Assembly (NCBI GenBank): GCA_032191485.1
Contig: JAVDOI010000134.1
Coordinates: forward strand, 124,001-188,000
DNA length: 64,000 nt
Reading direction: 5' to 3'
Source: Leptoclinus maculatus
Taxonomy: Eukaryota > Chordata > Actinopteri > Perciformes > Stichaeidae
The position numbers and the translations under genes were made by a program. Below are positions 36,330 to 46,821 of this stretch, piece after piece (the first letter of the stretch is position 1; each line of letters starts with the position of its first letter). Under the pieces are notes generated by a model. That model saw only the letters and a program-made list of their open reading frames with translations. It ran no database searches and was not told the DNA's origin.

Positions 36330-37110
36330 GCTTTCAAACGTGACTTGTTTGCATGTTTAACTCTACTGGCTCAGCACCTGGTGCTGCTGAAGTGGAGACA
36401 TGTTTCTTCATCAGGTTCAAGGCACATCTTCTGAGGTGTGGATACTTGTGTTCCATCAGTACGTCCCATAACTCTTCATTCATGCCAGGTGTTTCCCTTG
36501 ATTTGATCTCAATGTAAATGTGCAGTGAGAGAATCTCTTTCTCAGCAGCAAAGCTGTCCAGGTGGAACACTGATACTATTGAGCTCTCAGTGAAGCTCTT
36601 CTGATGTTCTCATGTTGCTCCTCATAGATGTCAAGCTGCACAATGTCTTTGTCCTGATGTTTCACTTCTGTCTGCATGTGAGGAACGTTCACAGCGTTAA
36701 AGCCTACTTGACAGCAGTCGTGTCTTTTAAACGTGTTTCCTTCATGATCCTGTTGATGACATGTTCCTCATAATCCTGCAGCTCTAAATCAGCTTCTTGA
36801 ACAGTAAAGGGAGATCTGTCACAAACACTGAATCCTAAAGCCACTGGTAGTCCTCTAGCTGTGCATCTTCTGCATGTAATGAAAGATTCAGAAAGTCTCA
36901 TTGAATGTCAACTACAATGTTCCTCTGCTCAGCCATCTTACATCAGTGTGCAGCAGTAGGTCTCTGTGTTCAAAGCCCTTCTCCTCCAAGTGAGTCCAGA
37001 ATACCGTTCTCTGTAGAGTCCTGGTCCCAACACAACTCACAATCTTCAAGGCAACAACCCTCCCTTCTTTCATGTTGAACATCTTCCACCACAACGCTGC
37101 TGGTGAATTC
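36330..37110 (-). pseudogene. Remnant of a second hAT transposase (ZBED5/GTF2IRD2-like)
   Basis: Minus-strand frames in order: one with GFEHRDLLLHTDVRWLSRG (36912-37094), matching the H-T-x-VRWLSRG block of ZBED5-like hAT-derived proteins; one at 36704-36901 without a clear motif; and one at 36334-36570 with ELWDVLMEHKYPHLRRCALN, resembling the segment just before the hAT dimerisation domain. Frame changes and missing N-terminus show an old, degraded copy. It is distinct from the transposase at 32519-34682. Confidence 0.6.
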
Positions 37111-37151
37111 TACATGATAATGAAGGAAGTAGAGGAAAACTCTCTCTGTTA

Positions 37152-38780
37152 TGTAACGCGCGGTGCCGCCGCACGTTCTTTATGAATAAATGAACAAAGA
37201 GAGGCCTCCTGTTGGAAACGAACAGACGTGAACGAGGATCCCTCAGAAGTGTATGCGCCGACTGAGAGGACCTCGCAGGCGACGGACAGACCCGAACTGC
37301 CGCCGGGGTGACCACGGATCCACGGGGCTCGTGTCCCGATGTCCGGTCGTCCCCCTGTGAGCGCCCCTTAGTGCAGGAAAAGGACTGCGAGAAGGGGGAG
37401 AGATGCGGAGGACCAGTGCTCTCTCTATATGACTCACTCACCTGGCCTGAGGGAGAATGGCTGAAAAGGAGACAGTTTCGTCCCCTGCACACTCTCCGAA
37501 ATTACCTCAAAAGCCTCCGCTAAGAGAAACCTATACGGGTCGCCAATCTTAGATAATAATACATCACCAACAGAATAGCAACCAGTAGCGCGCTTGCTGT
37601 GTTGTCTTGATCACAAAACATTGAGTTACTGTTTAGTTTAGTATTTTGCTCGAATAGTCGTCGGTTTTAACGTCTTTATTAATTCTGTAAGTTTTAAATA
37701 TTTGTATACCCCTGCCCAGAGCCCAACAGATATAAAGCTCTTTTCAAACGTTATGAAGCGGGGCTTTCCCCGGTCTTCTCTTAACTATAGAAACGGATGT
37801 TAGTATATGTAGGTGTGTGTGCAGTAGTTGCATCAGTCGTGTGCCGTGCTGGAAGTCCTTCAACTTTTCGTCCAATTCAAAGTACACCGTTTGGTTCTAA
37901 TACAGAGACAAATTATCAATTAAATGACTTAAAGAACAAAATGGAAAAATAATTCAAAAACCCTGAACTCAGTGAGCAAGCTGTTATTTAAAAAGTCCGG
38001 AGATTCTAAGAAATAAGTTTGAACCCCACGCAGGTAAAGACCTGGTGGACTTCTCCCTAATGCACCCCGATCTTCTAAAACCGAGAATATTTATACTCTA
38101 GATCTACCGGGGGTGTTTTCACTTGGGAGGCCTCACATGGGCTTGGTAACCCCCGTGAGTTTAGTCATACATTGATAGACCTGTTGTTGGTTACCCCAAA
38201 GACCTCTACTGATACTCAGGACATAGGAACACGCCATGCTCACTGGTTAATAATTATACTCTGACCCAGATACCTCCTCGTAAGATTTCAACAGGTTACA
38301 GGGATAAATGGTAATACATCAAACAATAAAAGATTTTAACACATGATACACCATTGTGCCCAGCGTATGATTAATAACTGAGTATACTCATATATACGTA
38401 CTCTTCTGCATTAAAGCGTCCATGTCCTTACGGGACAAGAATACGGACGCGGCTCAAGGCCTTAACAAAAGCCTAAAAGTTAAAGGTGACTTACATAAAA
38501 AGTCAAAAATTAAAAGTGTGTGTGTTAAGGCTAAGCCTAAAAGTGTGTGTGTTAAGGCTAAGCCTAAAGTTAAAGGTAACTTACATAAAAAGTAAAAAAT
38601 TAAGTGTGTGTGTGTGAAGGCATGTGCAGTGACGCATGGCCAAGGTGACCTGGCAGACATTAATGCGACAGCAGGCCTCAAGGCCTGTGAGAAGGGTTAG
38701 GAAGGTTCAGGTCCGAGACTGTTACATATTACCTAGACAGTACCTGTCCTTACTTAACCACGAGGTCCCCTGGAAAGTCC
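37152..38780. mobile_element. LTR-like repeat, copy 2
   Basis: Starts TGTAACGCGCGGTGCCGCCG like copy 1 and reaches GAGACTGTTACA at 38726, giving complementary TGTAAC/GTTACA ends; weaker similarity to copy 1 continues to about 38780. It lacks the ~1.3-kb insertion of copy 1 and ~90 bp near 37865. Copies 1 and 2 lie in the same orientation 8.1 kb apart, as the two LTRs of one element would, but the intervening DNA is made of unrelated transposons and no gag-pol frame was found. Confidence 0.65.
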
Positions 38781-39402
38781 CTGCACATGAGTGTGTGTGT
38801 GTGTGAGTGTGTGTGTGTCAGTCTATGTCGTAACTGCACATCCGTGCAGCAGGCGCCGTCTTACAAGAGACACAGAGCCCTATGCCTCTTTCAGTTACTT
38901 TTTTGTTTTACTGTATTTTTCATTCATTGTTTTGCTGAGCAGCAATATGGTGCCGTTAACACCTAATAACCAGGGCCTTCCGTGCAGAAAGAATCCACAA
39001 TTTCGCAAATACTCCAGCTCATCTAACAGTTAGCACAACATGATGAACCCAGTAGCACTAATCCGTCTCTGAGCTTCTGTGCACCGTTTTGTAATGCAGC
39101 TCCAAAGTGCTCTACTGTGGTAAGACCACGCTCACATTGTAGACAAGACAGACGCTGTTTGAATCTCAGTGAACATGAAGAGAATCCTCCTCCAGTCTGA
39201 CTAAATATGTTAACTTTATCATCTTTTGATATTTGTGTTTTGAGCTAACTTAGCCAGCTGGTTATTGATTATTATTATTAATATAATTATTATTGACTTA
39301 TTGTATTATTTAATGAATCTCTGAATTGTTGTTTCATGACATCTTGTTATTTAGTGTCTGGTGTCTTCTCTCTCTCTCTTTCATCTTCTCTCATCTCTCC
39401 AG
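38781..39402. other. 5' flank or intron of the SRCR receptor gene
   Basis: No signal-peptide exon could be recognised here. A short (TG)n tract occurs near 38791-38820, and a pyrimidine-rich tract runs into the acceptor at 39402. The missing first exon must be elsewhere or too short to see. Confidence 0.4.
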
Positions 39403-39726
39403 ACTCTGTCAGGCTGGTGAATGGGACTAGTCTGTGCTCAGGCAGACTGGAGGTGAAGTCTAACCAGTCTAACCAGTCTAACCAGTGGTGGTCCTCAGTG
39501 TGTGAAGATGACTTTGACCAGCAGGATGCAGAGGTGGTCTGTAGGGAGCTTGGCTGTGGGGCTCCTTCAGTCCTCCAGGGGGCGCTCTATGGAGAAGTGG
39601 AGGCTCCAATGTGGACCAAAGAGTTCCAGTGTGGAGGCAATGAGTCTGCTCTCCTGGACTGTAGAAGCTCAGGCTCAGATAGAAACACCTGCTCACCTGG
39701 CAAAGCTGTTGGACTCACCTGCTCAG
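39403..39726 (+). CDS. SRCR receptor exon: first SRCR domain
   Basis: 324 nt, acceptor CATCTCTCCAG, donor TCAG/GTAGAA. Encodes VRLVNGTSLCSGRLEV, WWSSVCEDDFD, AEVVCRELGCG, FQCGGNESALLDC and VGLTC, the standard SRCR cysteine pattern. A nine-base tandem repeat (TCTAACCAG three times) inserts SNQSNQSNQ before the WWSSVC block. Confidence 0.9.
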
Positions 39727-42700
39727 GTAGAAGAGGAGCTGCAGCTTTGATCTGGTTCATTTCTGTTCTACTGAAACTCACTTTGTTCTTTACTGACGAC
39801 TCTCTTGTTTCTGTTCAGAACCTGTCAGGTTGGTGGGAGGAGACAGTCGCTGTGCAGGAACACTGGAGGTGAAACATCAAGGAGACTGGAGACCAGTAGA
39901 AGACTCTTACTGGACCCTGAAGGAAGCAGCTGTTGTGTGTAGAGATCTGGACTGTGGCTCTGCTGTTTCTACCAGACGGAGAGAGGAGTCCTCAAGGAGA
40001 TCTGTGTGGTGGATCGACTCTCTCTGTGTTCACTCTGGATCTGCTCTGAGAGAGTGTTTAACATCATATTCCTCTTCCTCCATCCTGAATGTCATCTGCT
40101 CAGGTAAGCCCATCAGTGACATCATCTCTGACAGCAATGTTTCCAGTATGTTCCTTCCTCTGTCACAGTGACAGTTGTGGTGGTAAATATTCCTATACCC
40201 TCTTAGCGTGAGTCTCTTAATGCTGAAATAAATAATACTGAAAACCAGGTTGTCTTTTAAGTATTAATTCTCTCAGAGAAGGTTCAATCATCACAACAGA
40301 ATGCGTACAGTCTCAGTGAGGAAGAACCAAGAACAAAGTGAACAAGCTTCCTTCATACAGAATGAGCAAAGGTGGGCCGATGGCCAATGTTTCAGACATT
40401 TGGTCTCAGACTGATAGAAACAATGAACAACAAACAGCCAGCAACCCAAACAAGCGGCCCAAAGGCCTTGTTGCTGGAACATTCTCATACAACACAGTTA
40501 GTTATCTTTGTGAACAGGCAAGGGAGAATTCTTCTTCTGCACAACAGAGACACGGTGAAGTTCAACAAAGTTCAGAGTAAAACTACTTATGCATGAATAC
40601 AATATACTGAGTAGAAATATATACTACGTTAAAGATTACCATCACACAGTCAGTGGGTTTCCATTGGACTGAACTGTAAAGTTAACCAGGACAACGACAT
40701 CCTGAAGTGTAGAGAGGTGGGCTTGTTTCTGGAAGCTTCAAACCCTCCAGGGACTGCTGAGCTCCACCTGAGAGGACACACCTGTCTGTCTGTCAGACCT
40801 GTGACATCACGTCCTTATTCAGGGTCCATCTTGTTCAACGGAGGGTAAACGTGAACTTGTATCATCTCTCTGTGTTTACAGACCTGCTGCTTCAGCCAAT
40901 CATCTCTGTGTCCTCCTCAATGTACGGGGTCTCTGAGGCCCAGCAGCAGGGGGCTCGGGTGCTCAGGCGCTCCACCTTCACCTTCTGCTGCTCCATCCAG
41001 CCACAGTACCCAGGAGGCTCCTTCCAGCTCACCTTCACCTCCTCCAACTCAGCACACAACTACACCCAGCCAGCTGTCAATCACTCTGCCCACTTCCTGT
41101 TTCCTGCTGCAGAGCCCGCCCACCAAGGAAGCTACAGCTGTGTTTATCACCTCTATGTTTTTAATCATAACTTCTCCTCTGAGAGCCGTCTGCTCTCCAT
41201 CACTGTCTTAGGTAAGCTGACTGTTTACATGCAGGTTTGAAGATGATCAACTGACCACAGAGTCCATGCATGTTGTTGTTTCTTGAATGACACTGTGACT
41301 CCTGTCGTGTTACACATGTCATATAGTAACCAAACCTAAACAAAGTCTATGAATGGCAGCAGCTAACAATCTACTGTAGGACAGAGCAGGTTTGGTTACC
41401 AGGATAACTCTGGTTCTCTGAGAACTGAAGCAGCTTCTGACCTGACCAATCACAAAGCTCCACTGTCACCACATCAGTCATAACACCCCTTAGCCCCCAA
41501 CTCACCATATTCAAGTGTAGTTCCTCCGCCTATCAGAAGCAAGAAGGGCGGTGTGCTCCGATACCTCACTCAGAGAACCAGGGTTATCCTGGAAACCAAA
41601 CGTTGAGACAGTCGTTAACGATAGCGATTACGCTTTCAATTGACTCTTCACTAAGTCCCGCCCCTCTAACATAACTGGCCAATCATAGCGTAGCATGGTC
41701 CAGCTCTGACCAGGAGCTCTGGTGATGAAAACAGGACGTAGGTGATGACATCATTGTAACATGAAACCAAGACTAACCAGATTCTCTCTAGTGTCCACCA
41801 GGGGGCGACTCCTCTGGTTGTATAGAAGTCTATAGAAAATGACTCTACTTCTCTCTTGATTTATTACCTCAGTAAACATTGTAAACATGAGTTTATGGTC
41901 TCAATCTCTAGTTTCAAGTCTTCTTCAATACAGCATGATGTTCATTTAGTACATTATGGTCCATTTAGAGTCAAACAGACCATAAAGCAGGGGATGCTTT
42001 AGGGCGGGGCTACACAGTGATTGACAGGTCTCTACCAGAGACGTATACTGCGTCTCTACGTCACTCCTCCTCAGTCCAGATATGGTCACTTCCTGTTCAC
42101 TGGTTGCAAAAAACCAAGATGGCGACGGCCACAGTCCACAAACCATTGAGTGACGTGACGACGACTACGTCCACTTCTTCTATAACGTCTGTGGTTCAAA
42201 CAGTGAACATGAAGTAAACATGAAGAGTAATACGTGTCAGTGATTGTAGATTTCAGGGTCAATGGGAGCTGTTGGACTCATGATGTCGTGTGATGTGATG
42301 ACTGTCCATGTGTTTGTTCAGATCCAACACCTCTGATCATCAAAGCGATCGTCCTGCCGCTGTTTCTGCTGTTGGTGACCGTTGCCCTTTACTTCTACTG
42401 TAAGGTACTGACACACGTCTGTTGTTTAGACCAGCCACTGAAATGAAGCTCTCGCTCTGTGTTCAGTGAACTGAAGACAGGTGTGGTGGCCCGTTCTTTG
42501 TTCTTCTTCCTATATACTGGGCCACGTTACGGGGCTCCGTTTATGACTCACACATTAAACTCTTGCAGACGCTGATTCCTTTGCCGTCACTTGATTGATT
42601 TATTTTCACTTTCGACAAATTTAACAGCAAAACATAATGAGTTTAACGTGAGGTCAAAGACTGTCCCGATGCCCCGTTCTACACAAAGGAAAAACCAACT

Positions 42701-43060
42701 CGAGACTCAGTCGCACCTCTTCCTCTGATACCAGCTGATCCTCATCTGATTAATAACAAACGTTCCTAAAGAAAATAATGATACAGAATGCAAATGTAAC
42801 CTTCATTCATAGATTAAAGGAATGTGTTTAGGTCATACAAATATTTTATCGAAATTAGAAATGATGATTTGTAATCAAAACTAAAACTATGTCTCTAACA
42901 GGACTGTGCTGTCATGTCTCTGCAGGCCAACAGGGGGCAGATGCCGTGCAGACAGGAGAACACTGAGCTGGATCATTATATCCTGTGTGTTCCTGCAGCT
43001 GAAGAAGAAGAAGAAGAAGAAGAAGAAGAAGAAGAAGAAGGAGCTCAGGGAGCAGAGTAG
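39403..43060 (+). CDS. SRCR-SRCR-Ig transmembrane receptor (five exons seen)
   Basis: Exons 39403-39726, 39819-40103, 40882-41211, 42322-42404 and 42926-43060 join in phase (1,1,1,1,0). In order they encode two scavenger-receptor cysteine-rich domains, one Ig-like domain, a transmembrane helix and a short cytoplasmic tail ending in 13 glutamates and a stop. SRCR proteins of this layout (CD163/DMBT1-like in a broad sense) act at the cell surface in binding of microbial or polymeric ligands; the specific ligand is unknown. The phase-1 domain exons are typical of shuffled extracellular modules. No signal-peptide exon was found, so the 5' end is missing. An AATAAA at 43402-43407 could be the polyadenylation signal. 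Confidence 0.82.
39819..40103 (+). CDS. SRCR receptor exon: second SRCR domain
   Basis: 285 nt, acceptor TTTCTGTTCAG, donor TCAG/GTAAGC. Encodes PVRLVGGDSRCAGTLEV, AAVVCRDLDCGSAV, SLCVHSGSALREC and NVICSG. This SRCR is shorter and more diverged than the first; the usual W-G-x-VC block reads DWRPVEDSYW, so the cysteine normally found there is absent. Confidence 0.9.
40882..41211 (+). CDS. SRCR receptor exon: Ig-like domain
   Basis: 330 nt, acceptor TGTTTACAG, donor TTAG/GTAAGC. Encodes PIISVSS, FTFCCSIQPQYPGGSFQLTF and GSYSCVYHLYV, i.e. the two Ig cysteines with the YxC motif of the F strand. Candidate N-glycosylation sites are NYT, NHS and NFS. Confidence 0.88.
   Translation, partial: TCCFSQSSLCPPQCTGSLRPSSRGLGCSGAPPSPSAAPSSHSTQEAPSSSPSPPPTQHTTTPSQLSITLPTSCFLLQSPPTKEATAVFITSMFLIITSPLRAVCSPSLS
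41390..41601. mobile_element. MITE with 33-bp terminal inverted repeats
   Basis: Left end GTTTGGTTACCAGGATAACT and right end the complement around GTTATCCTGGAAACCAAAC, matching over about 33 bp with two or three differences. It is 212 bp long, in the intron between the Ig and transmembrane exons. No coding capacity. Confidence 0.8.
41602..42321. other. Intron of the SRCR receptor gene
   Basis: The segment from about 41795 (CCACCAGGGGGCGACTCCTC) to 42200 (AACCAAGATGGCGACGGCC) resembles a dispersed fish repeat from memory, but no second copy lies in the window to prove it. No exon was seen. Confidence 0.35.
42322..42404 (+). CDS. SRCR receptor exon: transmembrane helix
   Basis: 83 nt, acceptor TTTGTTCAG, donor TAAG/GTACTG. 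Encodes DPTPLI then a hydrophobic helix, AIVLPLFLLLVTVALYFYC, and a lysine stop-transfer residue, placing the N-terminal side outside the cell. Confidence 0.88.
42405..42925. other. Last intron of the SRCR receptor gene
   Basis: About 520 bp between the transmembrane and tail exons. No repeat or additional exon was recognised. Confidence 0.5.
42926..43060 (+). CDS. SRCR receptor last exon: cytoplasmic tail with poly-Glu
   Basis: Acceptor CATGTCTCTGCAG at 42925. The phase-0 frame reads ANRGQMPCRQENTELDHYIL, CVPAA, 13 glutamates (the GAA repeat at 43001-43039), GAQGAE and TAG. A second acceptor, GTTCCTGCAG at 42998, is also phase-compatible and would give a lysine-rich tail of about 43 residues ending at 43127. 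I prefer the first because the ENTELDHY segment resembles tails of related fish receptors from memory. Confidence 0.75.
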   Translation, partial: ANRGQMPCRQENTELDHYILCVPAAEEEEEEEEEEEEEGAQGAE

Positions 43061-43130
43061 CTCCTCCAAGGAGCTCATCTCACATCCAGATGATTTCTAC
43101 CACACAACCACCACCAGCTCCCTTTGATAC

Positions 43131-43640
43131 GCATGTTCCCTTAAACCAGAAGGCTGAATATGATATCACATTATTACAGCCCGTCTTTCTTCCTCTCAAC
43201 AATGTGTTGGTCTCTCCACACGTTCTGACTTCCTGTCTGTGGCTCTCAGCTCCAAGCCCATTGGTTCCTGCTGAAGACGTGACTCTTTAAAAACACCTCA
43301 CAGATATAAAGTTTCATTTAAAAGTAGACTTGAGAGCAGGTTTACCAGAGTCCAAGCAGAAACCAAAGACTATGAGGAACAATGTTAATGTGAGATATTA
43401 GAATAAACATGAAACATTGACTTCTATCTTCTACATTCTGTAGAACGATACTCAATGTTGACAATCTGTTGCTGTTTGTCCTTTAAACATATAATGAACT
43501 TCATGACTTCACTTATTGTAGTGAGCAAGATTTTGGCAGCAGGACAACATTTAGTTAAAAGATAATCATAATAATCGCTGTGATCAGCCACTAAAACCTC
43601 TTTCATTTGTCATTCAGAAATGTTTCTATTTTGCTCATTG
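43131..43640. other. 3' UTR and flank of the SRCR receptor gene
   Basis: No further exon was seen. AATAAA at 43402 is a possible polyadenylation signal. Confidence 0.5.
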
Positions 43641-43659
43641 TTGTTCTTCATGATTTTAC

Positions 43660-44300
43660 TTCATTCTGTAAATAAGGATTTTACTTATTTTTTTATAATT
43701 AAGGCTTTTCTTATTTCATAAGAATGTTGTTATTAAGGATTTTGCTTATTTGTTATAATTAAGGATTTTGCTTGCATCATAAGACAATTGTAATTATTGA
43801 TTTTGCCTGTTTTTTTTATAATTAGTGGGTTTTACTTAAAACATATGCATTTGGTTAATTTTGTAATTTAGGATATTACTTATTTCATAAGAATTTTGCT
43901 TATTTTGTACTTCATGAATGTAAATAATGTTGCAATCAAGGAATTTACAATTTTTGTTATAGTTAAGGATTTTGCTTATTTCACAATAATTTAGCTAATT
44001 TTTGTTCTTCGTAAATTGAGTTAATTTTGTAATTAAGGAATTAAAAAACATTATAATAAAGGATTTTGCTTAAATCATGAGCGTTTTGCTTGATTTTGTA
44101 ATTAACAAAATTACCTTTTTCATTCAAATGTAGCTTATTTTGTAATTCATGAATTTACAATAATATATAATTAAGGATTTTGCTTATTAATTATATTGTA
44201 ATTATGTTTTTTTCTTATTTCATAAGTTTATTTAATTTTCTAAATAAGGATTTTGCATATTTCATAAGAACTTTGATCATTTTAAGTATTTAGATTACTT
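43660..44300. repeat. Degenerate AT-rich tandem repeat
   Basis: About 20 imperfect copies of a 25-35 bp motif built around TAATTAAGGATTTTGCTTAT and TTTCATAAG. Length and sequence vary from copy to copy, so it is old and no longer homogenised. Confidence 0.75.
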
Positions 44301-45755
44301 TTGTGCTAAAAGGATTTTGATACAAAATATCCTCCTCATCAAACAATCTGAATAAAATATGAACACATACGTAAAACTAAACACACATACTTGTACTGCA
44401 CAGATACATGTAGTACTAGTACTACTTTAACAAAGTACTTTAACCTTCTGGTAACTAGCCCTATTTTTAGGCTTCTGCTCGAAAATACTATACCCATACT
44501 CAAAGGGGCCTTACTCTCTAACTACAAGGTCTATTTGAATAATTTCAATTTATTAATAACACTCAAGCTTCTTTGGCTTCAATGGTGTTTTGACTTAAAA
44601 TGTGAATATTAATAAAGTTGTTTTTTCCACTTGTGGCTGTTTGCTTGTTAACATGAATTTTAAATACTATGTCAAACATTTCAATGTCTTTTCTCCTCAG
44701 ATTGAAGGATAGTACATTGATTATATTCTAGGTTAGTTGCCTACATGTTTCCAAGAAAGGCTCTATAGGAAGAATAAACACTTAGAATGAGATCGTGGGG
44801 CCAGAGGATTGTAATGCTGCACCTTTAATATCCCCTGTCATGATGGTCATCAGCTCTTTTTTCAGCCCAGAGCGAGAGCATATCACTTGACAGGACTTTT
44901 CCTGTGAGGTACACAACAGCGGGTGCATCCACTCAAGCAATATGACAACATGGCCAGTCCCTAACAATGCAAAACAAAGCATGCTCACTGCCACACCAGG
45001 TACAGTACATAGCATGTTCAAGGTTTCTGTTAGGATGACCACGTAGCAGCTGGACTTTAGAAGCAGGAGGACTGACACAGACTGACATCTTTAAAGTACA
45101 TTTCTGATCCTTCGAGGGCAGAGAAAACCCTTGAACTATTGGGCCTCCTCGATCCTCGAGATGCATTTTAGGAATTGGGATCTCCTTCAAGATGGAGCGC
45201 CGAGATCGATATCCGGGTCACAAACCAGAGGATCGAAGAGTGGGAAATGAGAGACCCACTGTCTGTCAGTTAGTCTTTGTCCCCCATGTAAAGCATTCCA
45301 GTGATTTGACTTGTGTAATTGTTCCTGGTCTCTACCAGATTCTCTCTACCTCACTTTTGCCTCATCCCTGCCTGTACTGTTTGCCCGATTACCTGACGGA
45401 TCTCCTGTGTACCGAACCTGTTGATAAAGACTTTTATTGCACTTCATCCTGCTCTCTGGAAGTGCTTTTAAATCCTGTTTTCCCTGTGGTTTCTCCAGTC
45501 GTAACCGTACGAACTGCCCACAAATGGACTAAGCCAATCCCAGTTTGGTGTGTGGGGTGCTCCAGGCACAAGGAATAATACACCACCATGATAAGCAACT
45601 TACCTCCAGTGGCTTGGAGTTTAGGGAGCTGTAAGAGTGTCAACAGATTTTCTAAGCGGCCATCGGCACCCAGGTCAGCTGTCTGGCGGGCCACTTGCAA
45701 CAACTACTGGCACGCCTTGGTCCTTGTTCCACTGCAGTCACTCTTGCTTCCAATC
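44301..45755. other. Non-coding stretch, nothing recognised
   Basis: Frames of 60-128 codons occur on both strands (for example 45192-45578 plus and 44782-45190 minus) but none has a recognisable domain and they overlap one another. Confidence 0.45.
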
Positions 45756-46237
45756 TGTTACAACTGGTGAATCACAGGGAAAAGACAGGACTCAATCGCA
45801 CAACCCAGACACAGGATAAGGTGTTGGTAAAACAGTCTTTACTTGTCAGCAGGGGTTCGGTACATGGGTAGGCAGTCGGAACAGGTAAACAAATCAGGCA
45901 AGGGATCATGCAAAAACGTGCTCAAGGAAAAACAGGCAGAGATATCAAAAACCAGTAACATAATGATAGGAAATTGCTTGAACACTTGACATAAAGGACG
46001 AAAAATACTAATTGGAACAGAGACACATGCAACACAGGGTTTAAATACACTGGGGGGGTGCAGGTGATTAGTCAGGTGGGTTAAATCAGGGGCGGGGCAG
46101 ACAATCACAGTGGCGGGAAAACAAACAAAGGCGTGAAGTGATCTGAAACGAGAGAAGAGGTAAGTAACACAAAATAAAACAGGAAATACTGATAAATGAT
46201 GAAATAAGAAACGCATAATTTAGGATGAGACATGACA
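45756..46237 (-). mobile_element. Solo LTR of a gypsy-type retrotransposon with 5-bp TSD
   Basis: On the minus strand the 482-bp element starts TGTCATGTCTCATCC and ends CCAGTTGTAACA, TG...CA ends. It is flanked on both sides by CAATC (45751-45755 and 46238-46242), the 5-bp target duplication expected for Ty3/gypsy elements. Inside are a TATA-like TATTTAAACCC (minus) and LTR-style GC-rich promoter sequence. There is no internal region, so it is a product of LTR-LTR recombination. Confidence 0.88.
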
Positions 46238-46242
46238 CAATC

Positions 46243-46784
46243 CTGCCAATGAGATAAGCTACAGTACTCTTTCAGCTCAAGCCTCGGTGTCATTATTTAA
46301 TGCTCCATGAACTACACATGCTCACTCTTCCATGACATGAAAATAACAAGTACATACATGATGTACACAACCAGGTTGCAAATTAACCCTAAACATCAAA
46401 TAAAATCAGATGAAGTAACCTGCATTAAATACATCTGTATCAATAACATAGATAATGAACAAAGACACAGGTAATTATAACTAAATATTATGGTTTAAAT
46501 ACACTTATACTGCCATCTACTGGTAGAAATGGTAACTCTGCGTCTCCGTTTACAGGCTGTGCTCTGCCTTCACTCAAGGAACAGAATACGGTGGAAATTA
46601 AATATCAGTGCTAACAGCAAAAACTCTGTGAACACAAAAATGACTTTGATTAAACTATATTACGAACTGTATTGCATGAAACAATGCACCGATTAATCGA
46701 AAAGTTGATTATTGCTGTATACATGGATACATGCATATTAAAGCGCATGTAGTCAAATACTGTTGCTAACATACTCCCATCGGC

Positions 46785-46821
<37 letters not shown>

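Noticed and set aside
25835..38726. One intact LTR retrotransposon with LTRs at 25835 and 37152
   Set aside because: The interior holds unrelated L1 and hAT sequence with no gag-pol frame, and no target duplication was found.
45192..45578. A 128-codon plus-strand protein gene
   Set aside because: No recognisable domain, overlaps opposite-strand frames, no splice or promoter support.
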